A stretch of 64,000 bases of DNA from Shewanella mangrovisoli. Lineage in GTDB: Bacteria > Pseudomonadota > Gammaproteobacteria > Enterobacterales > Shewanellaceae. The stretch lies in assembly GCF_019457635.1 (NCBI RefSeq), contig NZ_CP080412.1:62001-126000 (forward strand). Reading direction: 5' to 3'. Of the stretch, positions 9,901 through 19,875 are shown piece after piece. Position 1 is the stretch's first letter, and every line of letters begins with the position of its first letter. The notes below the pieces were generated by a model. It saw only the letters and a list, made by a program, of their open reading frames with translations. It was not told the origin of the DNA and did not search any database. The position numbers were made by a program, and so were the translations under genes.

Positions 9901-10121
9901 ATATCGCCAAGTAAATCAAACACTAAATGTTTACCATCTGGGCTGACACTGATGTTCATCCAAGTGCCTTCGGTTACATCTATGGTCACTTTTTCTAGTG
10001 GAGCATTGGCTGGCGCATTGACGTCCCAACTGGCTTTCTGGGCATCTGTTGCCTGTACGGCATGGGAACTAAGGCCAAGCATCAAGGCGATATAAAGCGG
10101 TGTCAGCTTAGGTTTCAACAT
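6933..10121 (-). CDS. TolB-like beta-propeller / amidohydrolase fusion protein, secreted
   Basis: A 1062-residue protein. A signal peptide (MLKPKLTPLYIALMLGLSSHAVQA) sends it to the periplasm. Residues about 45-610 hold repeated PD40/TolB-type propeller blades, seen as many SPDGK-type motifs (VSPDGKHL, YSPDGKHI, SPDGTKL, VSPDGSKV). From about residue 650 there is a metal-dependent amidohydrolase domain with GLFDAHAHG, the HxH metal motif, and a C-terminal imidazolonepropionase-like end (GKLADLIVIDGDPL). The family is widespread but the substrate is not known; a peptidase-like or cyclic amide hydrolase role is a guess. A parS site lies inside the coding sequence at 8163-8178. It is flanked by convergent tag and followed upstream by the MOSC gene. 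Confidence 0.88.
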   Translation of the reverse strand: MLKPKLTPLYIALMLGLSSHAVQATDAQKASWDVNAPANAPLEKVTIDVTEGTWMNISVSPDGKHLVFDLLGDIYQIPVTGGEAKPLAQGIAWQMQPVYSPDGKHIAFTSDADGGDNIWIMDADGSNPRTVTTETFRLLNSPAWSPDSQYLVGRKHFTASRSLGAGEVWLYHVAGGEGVKLTERPNDEKDLGEPAYSPDGRYIYFSQDDTPGKTFHYSKDSVNGIYKIKRYDTQTGDIEILIEGTGGAIRPTPSPDGTKLAYIKRDDFQSSLYLLDLKSGETTKLYGGLDRDMQETWAIHGVYPTIAWTQDNKDIFFWAKGKINRLNVANKTVTNIPFSVKTQLDVQPSVRFKQDIDKDVFDVKMLRMAQVSPDGSKVAFEALGKIWLKTLPDGQISRLTELGNDIEELYPQWSRDGKNIVFTTWNDQDQGTVQVISAKGGKAKQLITEPGKYVEPTFSPNGELVVYRKTQGGHLTPRTWSQEPGLYKVDLKTKQNKKISAEGYQAQFGASADRIFFMNTGDNDTPQLASISLDGFDKRVHYSSKHATEFRVSPDGEQLAFAERFKVWVTPFAKHGETVEIGPNASNLPVTQLSVRAGESISWNSKSNQLYWTLGPELYQADVDSQYLKKDEQAKPSIINLGFTEKADVPRGTVAFVGGKVITMENDQVIDKGVVIVKDNHIVAVGDANTAIPKDAQVIDISGKSIMPGLFDAHAHGAQADDEIVPQQNWALYSGLSLGVTTIHDPSNDTTEIFAASEQQKAGHIVGPRIFSTGTILYGANAPGYTSHIDSLDDAKFHLERLKKVGAFSVKSYNQPRRNQRQQVIAAARELEMMVVPEGGSLLQHNLTMVADGHTTVEHSLPVASIYNDIKQFWSQTKVGYTPTLVVAYGGISGENYWYDKTDVWAHPRLSMYVPSDILQARSMRRPHAPDSHYNHFNVAKVANEFNKLGIHPNIGAHGQREGLAAHWEMWMFAQGGMSNMDVLKTATINPATTFGLEHQLGSIKTGKLADLIVIDGDPLADIRVTDKVTYTMVNGKLFDAESMNQLNGNKQQRKPFFFEKI
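8163..8178. other. parS: parS ParB-binding site 3, inside a coding sequence
   Basis: TGTTCCACGTGGAACA, again the exact palindrome, lying within the amidohydrolase gene. In that frame it encodes the residues around DVPRGTVAF, so the protein must tolerate this fixed DNA sequence. Confidence 0.92.
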
Positions 10122-10315
10122 GTTATGTCCTGTTATCGTTATTCTAGGGCTTTGCTGTTATCGGATTAGATAAACTTTTGTTAATGCTGCGCTAAGTTAT
10201 CGCACAAATACCCAGTTAGGAAAACGGAAATACTGTTTCAATTAATGACCGAGTGGAGAAGTTGAGGCGGGCAAACAAGTGGAGAGTAATGTGGCTTACT
10301 CTCCGCGAAGTATGA

Positions 10316-10753
10316 CTAGTCTAATGTCACGGGATCGCCGATGTGGATCATGGCGTCATTGATGACGCGGCAGGTGACGCCACCTCGCCAATCAGGAGTT
10401 AACGCTGATTCCAAGCCTGCATGAGCCTGTTCCATCTTCTTACAGGGATCGGTTTCACCCGTCACTTCGAGGCAGAGATCACCAATGTGCAGCTGCTTAC
10501 CCACATCAGCCGCCCCAAAACTACAGCCATCGACTAATAGGTTTGCTCGACGAGTCGTCCAAGGTAAATTTGTATCTATGCTCTGACAAGCTATTTGCCA
10601 CTGCTGCAGCGACAGCACTGTTACTTGCCGTTTACCCGGGCGACCAAATACATCTTTTTCGACGCCGCAGTGCTGGGTGACATTCGCGCATAGCACTTCG
10701 TTCATTGGCCCGCGTTTAACCGTTTTGTAGGCGATAGCAACTAGTTTCGGCAT
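10316..10753 (-). CDS. MOSC-domain protein
   Basis: A 145-residue protein made of one MOSC domain, the C-terminal domain of molybdenum cofactor sulfurases, which handles sulfur or the molybdenum cofactor. The conserved Cys lies in TDPCKKME, and RRANLLVDG and GCSFGAADVGKQLHIGD fit the fold. The ORF runs 35 bases downstream of a tusA-like gene on the same strand, so the pair may share a transcript and a sulfur-handling role. Specific substrate unknown. Confidence 0.85.
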   Translation of the reverse strand: MPKLVAIAYKTVKRGPMNEVLCANVTQHCGVEKDVFGRPGKRQVTVLSLQQWQIACQSIDTNLPWTTRRANLLVDGCSFGAADVGKQLHIGDLCLEVTGETDPCKKMEQAHAGLESALTPDWRGGVTCRVINDAMIHIGDPVTLD

Positions 10754-10788
10754 GTTTGATGTCCTTATCCTAATGTCGATGTAGAGAC

Positions 10789-11034
10789 TTAGAGTCCCTT
10801 TTTAATTAGATATTGATAGGGTGTTTGGCTGGTTTCACTGGCGATCAGTGTGTGGTCCATAAATTCACAAAAGCTGGGAATATCACGTGTGGTCGCAGGA
10901 TCATCTGCGATGATAAGCAGGGTTTCACCTTGTGCCATTTGTCTTACCGTTTTTCGCACCATCATTACCGGTTCTGGGCAGCGTAAACCAAGTGCATCCA
11001 GTTTGTGTTGTGCGGTTGAGAAAACGTCGTTCAT
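10789..11034 (-). CDS. tusA: TusA/SirA-family sulfur carrier protein
   Basis: An 81-residue protein with the TusA signature [16 protein letters not shown]: the Cys of CPxP carries persulfide sulfur in tRNA 2-thiouridine synthesis and related sulfur transfer. Length is standard for the family. It precedes the MOSC gene on the same strand. The symbol is assigned by family; other TusA-like carriers (YeeD, YedF) are possible. Confidence 0.9.
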   Translation of the reverse strand: MNDVFSTAQHKLDALGLRCPEPVMMVRKTVRQMAQGETLLIIADDPATTRDIPSFCEFMDHTLIASETSQTPYQYLIKKGL

Positions 11035-11169
11035 GTGACCTCGAGTGAACGGTTAAACAGAATTGGCTAATGTTACTCCAGTGATTTGGATAAACCAAGT
11101 TGATGGCCTGAATTTGTGATGGGGCTGGAATTGCTCCAGCCGAGTAGGTGTTTGCTCGTAACAATCAAA

Positions 11170-11185
11170 TGTTCCACGTGGAACA
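11170..11185. other. parS: parS ParB-binding site 4
   Basis: TGTTCCACGTGGAACA, the exact palindrome, in the short gap between tusA and the diguanylate cyclase gene, 6 bases beyond the cyclase stop codon. Confidence 0.92.
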
Positions 11186-11191
11186 ACATCA

Positions 11192-12385
11192 TTATTCGGC
11201 GATTTTATCTATGATTGGTGCAGCAGATTCATGGGGACAAGACTCTGCGCCGTCGAGGTTCAGAGTCTCTATGTTATTCATCTCACTTTTTAAATCATTG
11301 GCCGCCGTTGCTGGTAACTGTGATTTGGCAGCTCGTGCGCGTTTGTAGCTATACATTTTTTGATCGGCTTTATGGATTAGAGTATTGGCATCATCGTAGT
11401 CGTAGGGGCCAGTATCCACGATGCCGAAGCTTAATGAGATGTTATTCAGGTGACGCTTGATATTCTGGTTAAAGCGTTCGATAAAATGATCTCTGGCTTG
11501 TTCCTCACGGCAGTTGGGCATGATGATACAAAACTCATCACCACCATAGCGAAAACAATGATCTTCCGCTCGGGTACTTTCCTTTATTGATTGAGCGACG
11601 GCTCTGAGTACTTCATCTCCCGCTCTATGGCCTTGGCTATCATTAAAGTGTTTGAAGTCATCCACATCGAGATAAATAACGCTTACGGGTTCGGCACGTC
11701 TTTGTGCGGCTCTTAGGATACGTGTGGCAAATTCCTGCAAGTGACGCACGTTTAGCAAGCCGGTTAATGGGTCAGTTTGAGATAATTCTTCGAGCTGTTG
11801 TGTACGTTCTTTGACTTTGCTTTCCATGCTCTGTGCGTAACGTTCAGCCTTGTCTTTAGCATTCTCAATTTCAGATACCAAGCTACGAATATAAGTATCA
11901 AACACTAAGGTAACATCGAAAAGCACCAACTTGTCGATGGCGATTCTAATGCGTTCATTTTGAGCCGCATCTTTAACCGAGTTGTTAATCTCCGCATAAA
12001 TCAGTTCTTTTAGAGTATGAACGGCAGAGAGGTAGAGTTTAGGTTCAACGCCGATACGCTTGTGTACTAAGCCAATCCGCAGGCGGTTGTTAACGTACTC
12101 TAAATCGTACACTCCATTAAACAGGTCGAGCACATAGCGTCTCTGGGCGGTACGTAAACGAGCGAGGGTATCGGAGTCACCGATCAGCAGAGCAATCTCG
12201 GACACACTAGTTTGTAGACCGTAAAAGTCATCAACGATTTTGTCTATGTTCTCTTCAATCACAGGTTTGAAGGATTGCAGTGCTCTGACATCGGCTAAGG
12301 TAAAAGAGAACAAGGACTTGCGAAAATCAATCTCAAGCTCAGTGATCCGCATTTGTTCGAAAAGCGTTTGTTCCGTTTGCAGCAT
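11192..12385 (-). CDS. Globin-coupled sensor diguanylate cyclase
   Basis: A 397-residue protein. Residues about 15-170 form a globin sensor domain, with the proximal heme His in LVHKRIGVEP, the motif shared by globin-coupled sensors such as DosC/YddV. A coiled-coil linker follows (AKDKAERYAQSMESKVKE). The C-terminal GGDEF domain (about 205-360) has an intact RYGGDEF active site and an RAED inhibitory I-site five residues before it, so it should make c-di-GMP under oxygen or NO control with product inhibition. The C-terminal tail (about 40 residues) is low in recognised structure. It reads toward tusA and ends beside a parS site. Confidence 0.92.
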   Translation of the reverse strand: MLQTEQTLFEQMRITELEIDFRKSLFSFTLADVRALQSFKPVIEENIDKIVDDFYGLQTSVSEIALLIGDSDTLARLRTAQRRYVLDLFNGVYDLEYVNNRLRIGLVHKRIGVEPKLYLSAVHTLKELIYAEINNSVKDAAQNERIRIAIDKLVLFDVTLVFDTYIRSLVSEIENAKDKAERYAQSMESKVKERTQQLEELSQTDPLTGLLNVRHLQEFATRILRAAQRRAEPVSVIYLDVDDFKHFNDSQGHRAGDEVLRAVAQSIKESTRAEDHCFRYGGDEFCIIMPNCREEQARDHFIERFNQNIKRHLNNISLSFGIVDTGPYDYDDANTLIHKADQKMYSYKRARAAKSQLPATAANDLKSEMNNIETLNLDGAESCPHESAAPIIDKIAE

Positions 12386-12565
12386 TGAACATCCCTCTCA
12401 TAGCCTAAAGAATGAAACGCATCCATGCTTCTTAGCAGTGTCGTAATGACGGTCAAATGCGGAGAAGTGCATTAAGGATATTTATCAAGTTAAGTCGAAA
12501 ACTGCCTGATTTTCAAATTGAAGCTGAGCAGAAAGGAAGATAATTAAGGTGCTATCGCAAATAAA

Positions 12566-12589
12566 AAAGCCGGAACTGAGTCCGGCTTT
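12566..12589 (-). terminator. Terminator of fadBA
   Basis: AAAGCCGGA and TCCGGCTTT form a 9-bp stem around ACTGAG. On the - strand a run of T follows the stem, which is right for ending fadBA just after the fadA stop codon. Confidence 0.9.
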
Positions 12590-12609
12590 GAAGGAGGAAT
12601 CGTTAAGGA

Positions 12610-13791
<1,182 letters not shown>

Positions 13792-13795
13792 CTAA

Positions 13796-15946
13796 TTAGG
13801 CTTGGTAGTAGCTACCGTTGTTGGCTGCAAGGGCACGCATGGCGTCGGTGACTTGATACAAACCACCTAAGTGAGCGTATTTATCAGCTAAGGCGACAAA
13901 GTTTGCTACGCCCATAGTATCTAAGTAACGGAATACACCACCACGGAAGGGAGGGAAACCTAAACCATAGACCAAGCCCATATCCGCTTCGGCAGGTGAT
14001 GCCACAATGCCTTCTTCTAAACAGCGAACGGTTTCGATAATCATTGGGATCATAGTGCGGGCGATGATTTCATCTGCATCGAATGCTTTTTGCTCACCAA
14101 AGGCGGCCTTCAGCAGCTCGTAGCTGGTTGGGTCGACATCTTTCTTTGGCTTACCGCGGCTATCCACAGAGTAAGCGTAGAAGCCTTTACCATTCTTCTG
14201 ACCGAGACGTTTGTTTTCGAACATCACGTCAATCGCGTCATTGCCAGATTTGCCCATACGATCGGGGAAGCCTTCGGCCATTACCGCTTGTGCGTGGTGG
14301 CCAGTGTCTAGGCCGACAACGTCTAGCAGGTAAGCAGGGCCCATTGGCCAGCCGAATTGCTTTTCCATCACTTTATCGATAGCGGCAAAGTCGCCACCTT
14401 CGGCGAGCAGGCCGTTAAAGCCAGCAAAGTAAGGGAAGAGTACGCGGTTAACGAAGAAACCCGGGCAATCGTTAACAACGATAGGGTTTTTACCCATTTT
14501 GCTGGCATAGGCAACAACAGATGCGATGGTTTCTTCTGAGCTGTGCTCGCCACGAATAACTTCAACCAATGGCATTTTGTGCACTGGATTGAAGAAGTGC
14601 ATACCGCAGAAACGCTCAGGTTTCTTCATGCTCTTGGCGAGCAGGTTGATTGAAATGGTTGACGTGTTAGAGGCGATAATCGCATCTTCACTCACGTATT
14701 GTTCAACTTCCGCCAGTACTTGTGCCTTTACTTTTGGATGCTCAACGACGGCTTCGACAACCACGTCAGCATGTTTTACTGGGGCATAGTCTAAGGCTGG
14801 AGTGATGTTATTCAGCACTTTAGCCATTTTTTCTGGGGTAGAGCGGCCGCGAGCAACTTGCGCAGATAACAGTTTGGCGGCTTCGCCTAAACCTAAATCT
14901 AATGCAGGTTGAGCGATATCCTTCATCACGATTGGCGTGCCTTTGCTGGCGCTTTGGTAAGCGATACCGCCACCCATGATACCAGCACCTAATACGGCGG
15001 CGCTTTTCACATCTTTAGCGAGCTTGCCCGCTTTCTTAGCCTTGCCTTTGACTAATTGGTCATTCAAGAAGATACCGATCAACGCTTTGGCTACATCGGT
15101 TTTTGCTAACTTGATAAATGCTTGATGCTCAATTTGCAGTGCGTCGGCGCGGCCTTTGGTTGCAGCTTGTTCGACTACGCTGACAGCCGCCATCGGTGCA
15201 GGGTAGTGTTTACCCGCCACCGCAAACACCATGCCTTTAGCCGTAGTGAAAGACATCATGGCTTCGAGTTTTGGTAAGGTCAGTGGTGACATCTTACGTT
15301 GGCGACGGGCTTGCCAATCAAGCTTTTCTGCAACTGCATCTTTTAGCATTTGAATGGCAGCGGCTTCTAAAGCCTCTGGCGCAACAACGGCGTCAACCGC
15401 ACCTACTTTTAAGGCATCTTCTGGACGTTGATCTTTACCCGTGGTGATCCACTCAAGGGCGTTATCAGCACCAATTACACGTGGTAAACGCACTGTGCCA
15501 CCAAAGCCTGGGATAATACCTAGCTTGGTTTCGGGTAGACCGATTTTGGCTGTGGTGTCGGCGATACGGAAATCCGTTGCCAGAATAGTTTCACAACCGC
15601 CGCCTAAGGCGAAACCTTTAATCGCAGAAGCGGTTGGGAAAGGTAAATCTTCGAGTTTGTTGAATACGGCGTTGGCCTGTTCAACCCAAGAGAGCAGTAC
15701 CGCATCATCCTGTGCGAATAAGCCTAAAAATTCAGTAATATCGGCACCCACGATAAAGGTATCTTTACCTGAGGTGAGCACTAAGGCCTGAATGTTTGAT
15801 TGTTGTTTAATGCTGTCTAATGCGGCATCGAGTGAGGCGAGTGTTTCTCTGTCGAATTTGTTCACCGAACCGGGTGCGTTAAAGCACAGCTTGGCAATAT
15901 TATCCTCGAGTAACTCAACCTGAATTGTAGGACTTTGGTAGATCAT
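13796..15946 (-). CDS. fadB: Fatty acid oxidation complex alpha subunit
   Basis: A 716-residue multifunctional enzyme. The N-terminal crotonase domain (about 1-190; [15 protein letters not shown] oxyanion-hole region) gives enoyl-CoA hydratase and isomerase activity. Next is an NAD-binding 3-hydroxyacyl-CoA dehydrogenase domain starting near residue 313 ([14 protein letters not shown]), with [14 protein letters not shown] and two C-terminal dehydrogenase lobes. Length matches E. coli FadB (729). It is the first gene of the fadBA operon. A palindrome upstream resembles a PsrA operator. Confidence 0.97.
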   Translation of the reverse strand: MIYQSPTIQVELLEDNIAKLCFNAPGSVNKFDRETLASLDAALDSIKQQSNIQALVLTSGKDTFIVGADITEFLGLFAQDDAVLLSWVEQANAVFNKLEDLPFPTASAIKGFALGGGCETILATDFRIADTTAKIGLPETKLGIIPGFGGTVRLPRVIGADNALEWITTGKDQRPEDALKVGAVDAVVAPEALEAAAIQMLKDAVAEKLDWQARRQRKMSPLTLPKLEAMMSFTTAKGMVFAVAGKHYPAPMAAVSVVEQAATKGRADALQIEHQAFIKLAKTDVAKALIGIFLNDQLVKGKAKKAGKLAKDVKSAAVLGAGIMGGGIAYQSASKGTPIVMKDIAQPALDLGLGEAAKLLSAQVARGRSTPEKMAKVLNNITPALDYAPVKHADVVVEAVVEHPKVKAQVLAEVEQYVSEDAIIASNTSTISINLLAKSMKKPERFCGMHFFNPVHKMPLVEVIRGEHSSEETIASVVAYASKMGKNPIVVNDCPGFFVNRVLFPYFAGFNGLLAEGGDFAAIDKVMEKQFGWPMGPAYLLDVVGLDTGHHAQAVMAEGFPDRMGKSGNDAIDVMFENKRLGQKNGKGFYAYSVDSRGKPKKDVDPTSYELLKAAFGEQKAFDADEIIARTMIPMIIETVRCLEEGIVASPAEADMGLVYGLGFPPFRGGVFRYLDTMGVANFVALADKYAHLGGLYQVTDAMRALAANNGSYYQA

Positions 15947-16389
15947 TGCTTGCTTCCTTTTGGCTTAAAAGTGATACCCACCATTATCTGTTGGTGTTAG
16001 TACGACTCTCTATCTCACAGCAGCTTCGGCCATCATTTGACCAGTTGTGTGCCAGTGTGCTTCGAAATTCGATAAATTACAACACCCAATTTAAACGACT
16101 GTTTAATTTCTTGTCGGCTAGAGTGAATTTTCAGCTTTGTGATACACTGCACAAAGTGTAGAAGTGACAGATTACGCCAAAGAGTACGTGGTGGGAATTT
16201 GTACTTTAGCGGTATTGCTCGCTGGCTAAATGGATAATTTTATTTTTAGAATTAAAAGCATAGGCTTAAATCGAGAATTTGCTAACCTGTGAAATCATAG
16301 GGCGTTAGCGAAGGAAAACACTGAGCCTATATGGCTTAGTCAGATTTGCGGTTTTTTTATTAACTATCGTTCATTACAGGATATGACAC
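15947..16389. other. Divergent fadB/pepQ intergenic region (443 bp)
   Basis: No gene is recognised here. It carries the likely promoters of fadBA (-) and pepQ (+), and the fatty-acid operator candidate at 16091-16106. No structured RNA is apparent. Confidence 0.6.
16091..16106. promoter_or_regulatory. Candidate PsrA-type operator for fadBA
   Basis: TTAAACGACTGTTTAA has TTAAAC and GTTTAA arms around GACT, the AAAC-N4-GTTT form of the PsrA binding sites known for fatty-acid genes in Pseudomonas and Shewanella. It lies about 145 bases upstream of the fadB start. Regulation by PsrA is inferred from motif and location. Confidence 0.5.
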
Positions 16390-17709
16390 ATGGATCACTT
16401 GGCTCATCACTATCATGCCCACATCGCCGAGCTTAATCGTCGAGTCGCTGAAATTGTATCGCGTGAAGCATTATCAGGTTTAGTGATCCACTCGGGTCAG
16501 CCACATCGAATGTTTTTGGACGACATTAATTACCCTTTTAAAGCCAATCCCCACTTCAAGGCCTGGTTACCTGTGTTGGATAACCCTAACTGCTGGTTAG
16601 TGGTGAACGGTCGCGATAAGCCGCAACTGATTTTTTATCGCCCTGTGGATTTTTGGCATAAGGTGTCTGACGTGCCGGAGATGTTCTGGACCGAGCATTT
16701 TGAGATCAAGTTACTCACTAAGGCCGATAAGGTTGCCGAACTATTGCCTAGCGATATCGCCAACTGGGCGTATTTGGGCGAGCATTTAGATGTGGCTGAG
16801 GTGCTGGGTTTCACTAGTCGCAATCCTGACTCTGTGATGAGCTATCTGCATTTCCACCGCACTACTAAAACCGAATATGAACTCGAATGTATGCGCCGTG
16901 CGAACCAGATCGCGGTGCAAGGGCATTTAGCGGCAAAAAATGCCTTCTATAACGGTGCGAGCGAGTTTGAAATTCAGCAGCAGTATTTATCTGCCGTGGG
17001 ACAGGGCGAGAACGAAGTGCCCTACGGTAATATCATTGCCTTAAACCAAAATGCGGCGATTTTGCATTACACCGCGCTTGAGCATCAAAATCCGGCGCGG
17101 CGCTTATCTTTTTTAATCGATGCGGGTGCCAGTTACTTTGGCTATGCGTCGGATATCACTCGTACCTATGCGTTTGAGAAGAATCGTTTCGACGAATTAA
17201 TCACTGCCATGAACAAAGCGCAGCTCGAACTGATCGATATGATGCGCCCGGGCGTGCGTTATCCCGATTTACACTTGGCGACCCATGGCAAAGTCGCGCA
17301 AATGCTGTTGGATTTTGAGTTAGCCACGGGCGATGCCCAAGGCTTAGTGGACCAAGGTATTACCAGCGCCTTCTTCCCCCACGGACTCGGCCATATGTTA
17401 GGTTTGCAAGTGCATGATGTGGGAGGTTTTGCCTTCGATGAGCGTGGTACCCATATTCCAGCACCTGAGGCTCATCCGTTCCTGCGTTGCACCCGCATTT
17501 TGGCGCCAAACCAAGTGCTAACCATGGAGCCAGGTTTGTACATTATCGACACGTTACTCAATGAGCTAAAACAAGATAGCCGTGGCCAGCAGATCAATTG
17601 GCGCACTGTTGATGAGCTGCGACCTTTCGGCGGCATTCGTATCGAAGACAATGTGATTGTGCATCAAGATAGAAACGAAAACATGACCCGCGAACTGGGC
17701 TTAGCGTGA
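16390..17709 (+). CDS. pepQ: Xaa-Pro dipeptidase
   Basis: A 439-residue prolidase of the M24 'pita-bread' fold that cleaves dipeptides ending in proline, a common cytoplasmic activity. Dinuclear metal ligands are visible: the [15 protein letters not shown] pair of Asp, His in [10 protein letters not shown], Glu in TMEPGLY and Glu in RIEDNV. Length fits PepQ (about 443). It is divergent from fadB and followed by yigZ and trkH on the same strand, as in E. coli. Confidence 0.96.
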   Translation: MDHLAHHYHAHIAELNRRVAEIVSREALSGLVIHSGQPHRMFLDDINYPFKANPHFKAWLPVLDNPNCWLVVNGRDKPQLIFYRPVDFWHKVSDVPEMFWTEHFEIKLLTKADKVAELLPSDIANWAYLGEHLDVAEVLGFTSRNPDSVMSYLHFHRTTKTEYELECMRRANQIAVQGHLAAKNAFYNGASEFEIQQQYLSAVGQGENEVPYGNIIALNQNAAILHYTALEHQNPARRLSFLIDAGASYFGYASDITRTYAFEKNRFDELITAMNKAQLELIDMMRPGVRYPDLHLATHGKVAQMLLDFELATGDAQGLVDQGITSAFFPHGLGHMLGLQVHDVGGFAFDERGTHIPAPEAHPFLRCTRILAPNQVLTMEPGLYIIDTLLNELKQDSRGQQINWRTVDELRPFGGIRIEDNVIVHQDRNENMTRELGLA

Positions 17710-17724
17710 GTTTAGGGAGAGCGA

Positions 17725-18339
17725 GTGCTCGAAAGTTATCTGATACCGAGTGAAAATGTGCTGATAGAAGAAGAGATAAAGCATAGCCGCTTTATCTCTT
17801 TTCTATTTCATTGCACGAGTTTAGAACAATTGAAGTTAGTACTTACTGACATAAAGCGAGATTATCCCGGCGCCAGCCATTACTGCTATGCCTTTATCGC
17901 TGGAGCGCCTAACGACAGCATTGCCATCGGTTCGAGTGACGATGGAGAGCCTGCGGGCAGCGCAGGTCGTCCAATGCTCGCGGTATTGCAAGGCGCAGAT
18001 CTCGGTGAAGTCGGTGCTGTGGTGGTGCGTTTCTATGGCGGTACTAAGTTAGGCGTAGGCGGTTTAGTGCGTGCCTATACCTCGGGATTACGCCAAGGTT
18101 TAGGGCAATTGCCGACGCGAGTGAAGCAATTACGTTATCCGGCAAAACTGCATTGTGATTACACCCAATTAAGGGATGTTGAGCATCTACTGCAGCAGTT
18201 AGAGGCGGTGATCATCGATAAGCAATTTGCCGAAGCCGTTGATATCCATTTTGAAATAGGCAAACAACAGCAGGGCATATTAAATGAATCGTTGGCAACT
18301 TTGAGTCAGGGCAGCCTGCGCGCAGAGTTTGAGCTGTGA
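17725..18339 (+). CDS. yigZ: IMPACT-family protein YigZ
   Basis: A 204-residue protein of the YigZ/IMPACT family. The N-terminal domain has the conserved HSRFISFL start region, GASHYCYAF and SSDDGEPAGSAGRPML, then VVVRFYGGTKLGVGGLVRAY. A C-terminal ferredoxin-like domain (DUF1949) follows. The start is GTG, 15 bases after the pepQ stop, with an AGGGAGA ribosome-binding site. Cellular role is not established; in E. coli it has the same neighbours (pepQ, trkH). Confidence 0.92.
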   Translation: MLESYLIPSENVLIEEEIKHSRFISFLFHCTSLEQLKLVLTDIKRDYPGASHYCYAFIAGAPNDSIAIGSSDDGEPAGSAGRPMLAVLQGADLGEVGAVVVRFYGGTKLGVGGLVRAYTSGLRQGLGQLPTRVKQLRYPAKLHCDYTQLRDVEHLLQQLEAVIIDKQFAEAVDIHFEIGKQQQGILNESLATLSQGSLRAEFEL

Positions 18340-18416
18340 TGCCTGCGTAAATTATGCCAAAATATGCAAAATGCTGAAAATACCTTTGCAGCCAATGGAA
18401 TAATTGAACACGCGGA

Positions 18417-19874
18417 ATGCAATACAAAACCATAATAAGAATCATAGGTCTGCTTATCGGCCTGTTCTCCATCACTATGCTGCCGCCAGCCTTAATCGCC
18501 ATTTGGTATAACGATGGCGGTGGTACAGCGTTTATTCAGGCATTTTTTGTCAGCTTATTTATAGGTTTTTGGCTCTGGTATCCTAATCGTCGCTGCAAAG
18601 AGGAATTGCGAACCCGCGAGGGTTTCCTGATTGTGGTCCTGTTCTGGACCGTTCTTGGCTCCATCGGTGCCTTACCCTTTATCTTCTCAAGCCAACCCGA
18701 TCTCAGCTGGACCGACAGTTTTTTCGAATCCTTCTCCGCACTGACCACCACGGGAGCCACAGTCATTGTCGGGCTGGACTCCTTACCTAAGGCCATCTTG
18801 TTTTATCGGCATATGCTGCAATGGCTCGGCGGTATGGGGATCATCGTTTTAGCCGTGGCGATTCTGCCAGTGCTTGGGGTTGGGGGCATGCAGCTGTATC
18901 GCGCCGAGATCCCGGGGCCTGTGAAGGACAGTAAGATGACGCCGAGGATTGCCGAAACGGCCAAGGCGTTATGGTACATCTATCTATTGCTAACCATTGC
19001 CTGTGCTGGCGCTTATTGGCTGGCGGGGATGAGCGTATTCGATGCCGTGTGTCACTCGTTTTCGACCATCGCCATCGGGGGGTTTTCGACCCACGATGCC
19101 AGCATGGGATACTTCGATAGCTCAGTGATCAACCTAATTTGCGTGTTCTTTTTGATTGTCTCGGCGGTGAACTTTAGCGTGCACTTTGCGGCATTTTCGC
19201 GCCGCGGGATCAATTTTAGAGTCTATTTTCGAGATACAGAATTCAAGATGCTGGTGGCGATTCAGCTGGTGTTAACGGCGATTTGCTTCTTAACCCTTTA
19301 CCACTCAGGGATTTATGACTCACCAGAAGAAACCTTAGATCACGCCTTATTCCAAGCGGTTTCGGTGGCGACGACTGCAGGCTTTGGTACCGAAAGCTTC
19401 CATATGTGGCCGCTGTTCCTGCCGATTCTGTTGATCTTCTCAAGCTTTATCGGTGGTTGTGGTGGCTCAACTGCGGGCGGGATTAAGGTGATCCGGGTTA
19501 TCCTGCTGCTGTTGCAAGGTTCACGCGAACTTAAACGCCTCGTTCACCCTAAGGCGATGTTCTCGATTCGCATCGGCTCCAAGGCGCTGCCTGACCGGGT
19601 TGTCGACGCCGTGTGGGGTTTTTTCTCCGCCTACGCCTTAGTCTTCGTGCTGTGTATGTTGGCATTGATGGCTATGGGACTGGACGATATTACCGCCTTT
19701 AGTGCCACGGCGGCCTGCTTAAATAACCTCGGTCCGGGTCTTGGGGAAGTAGCAAGTAACTACGCCAGTATTGGTGATGGTGCTAAATGGGTGCTGGTGG
19801 TGGCTATGTTATTTGGTCGCCTCGAAGTCTTTACCTTGCTGATTTTGTTCACGCCAACTTTCTGGAGGGATTAA
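18417..19874 (+). CDS. trkH: Potassium transporter, TrkH family (first copy)
   Basis: A 485-residue integral membrane K+-translocating subunit with the four pore-like repeats of the Trk/Ktr/HKT family. Selectivity-filter glycines appear in FSALTTTGATV, FSTIAIGGFST, VSVATTAGFGTES and LNNLGPGLGEV. It is predicted to work with TrkA (encoded 4 kb away on the other strand). The start is ATG at 18417. hemG follows one base beyond its stop codon, the same trkH-hemG order as in E. coli. Confidence 0.95.
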   Translation: MQYKTIIRIIGLLIGLFSITMLPPALIAIWYNDGGGTAFIQAFFVSLFIGFWLWYPNRRCKEELRTREGFLIVVLFWTVLGSIGALPFIFSSQPDLSWTDSFFESFSALTTTGATVIVGLDSLPKAILFYRHMLQWLGGMGIIVLAVAILPVLGVGGMQLYRAEIPGPVKDSKMTPRIAETAKALWYIYLLLTIACAGAYWLAGMSVFDAVCHSFSTIAIGGFSTHDASMGYFDSSVINLICVFFLIVSAVNFSVHFAAFSRRGINFRVYFRDTEFKMLVAIQLVLTAICFLTLYHSGIYDSPEETLDHALFQAVSVATTAGFGTESFHMWPLFLPILLIFSSFIGGCGGSTAGGIKVIRVILLLLQGSRELKRLVHPKAMFSIRIGSKALPDRVVDAVWGFFSAYALVFVLCMLALMAMGLDDITAFSATAACLNNLGPGLGEVASNYASIGDGAKWVLVVAMLFGRLEVFTLLILFTPTFWRD

Positions 19875-19875
19875 C

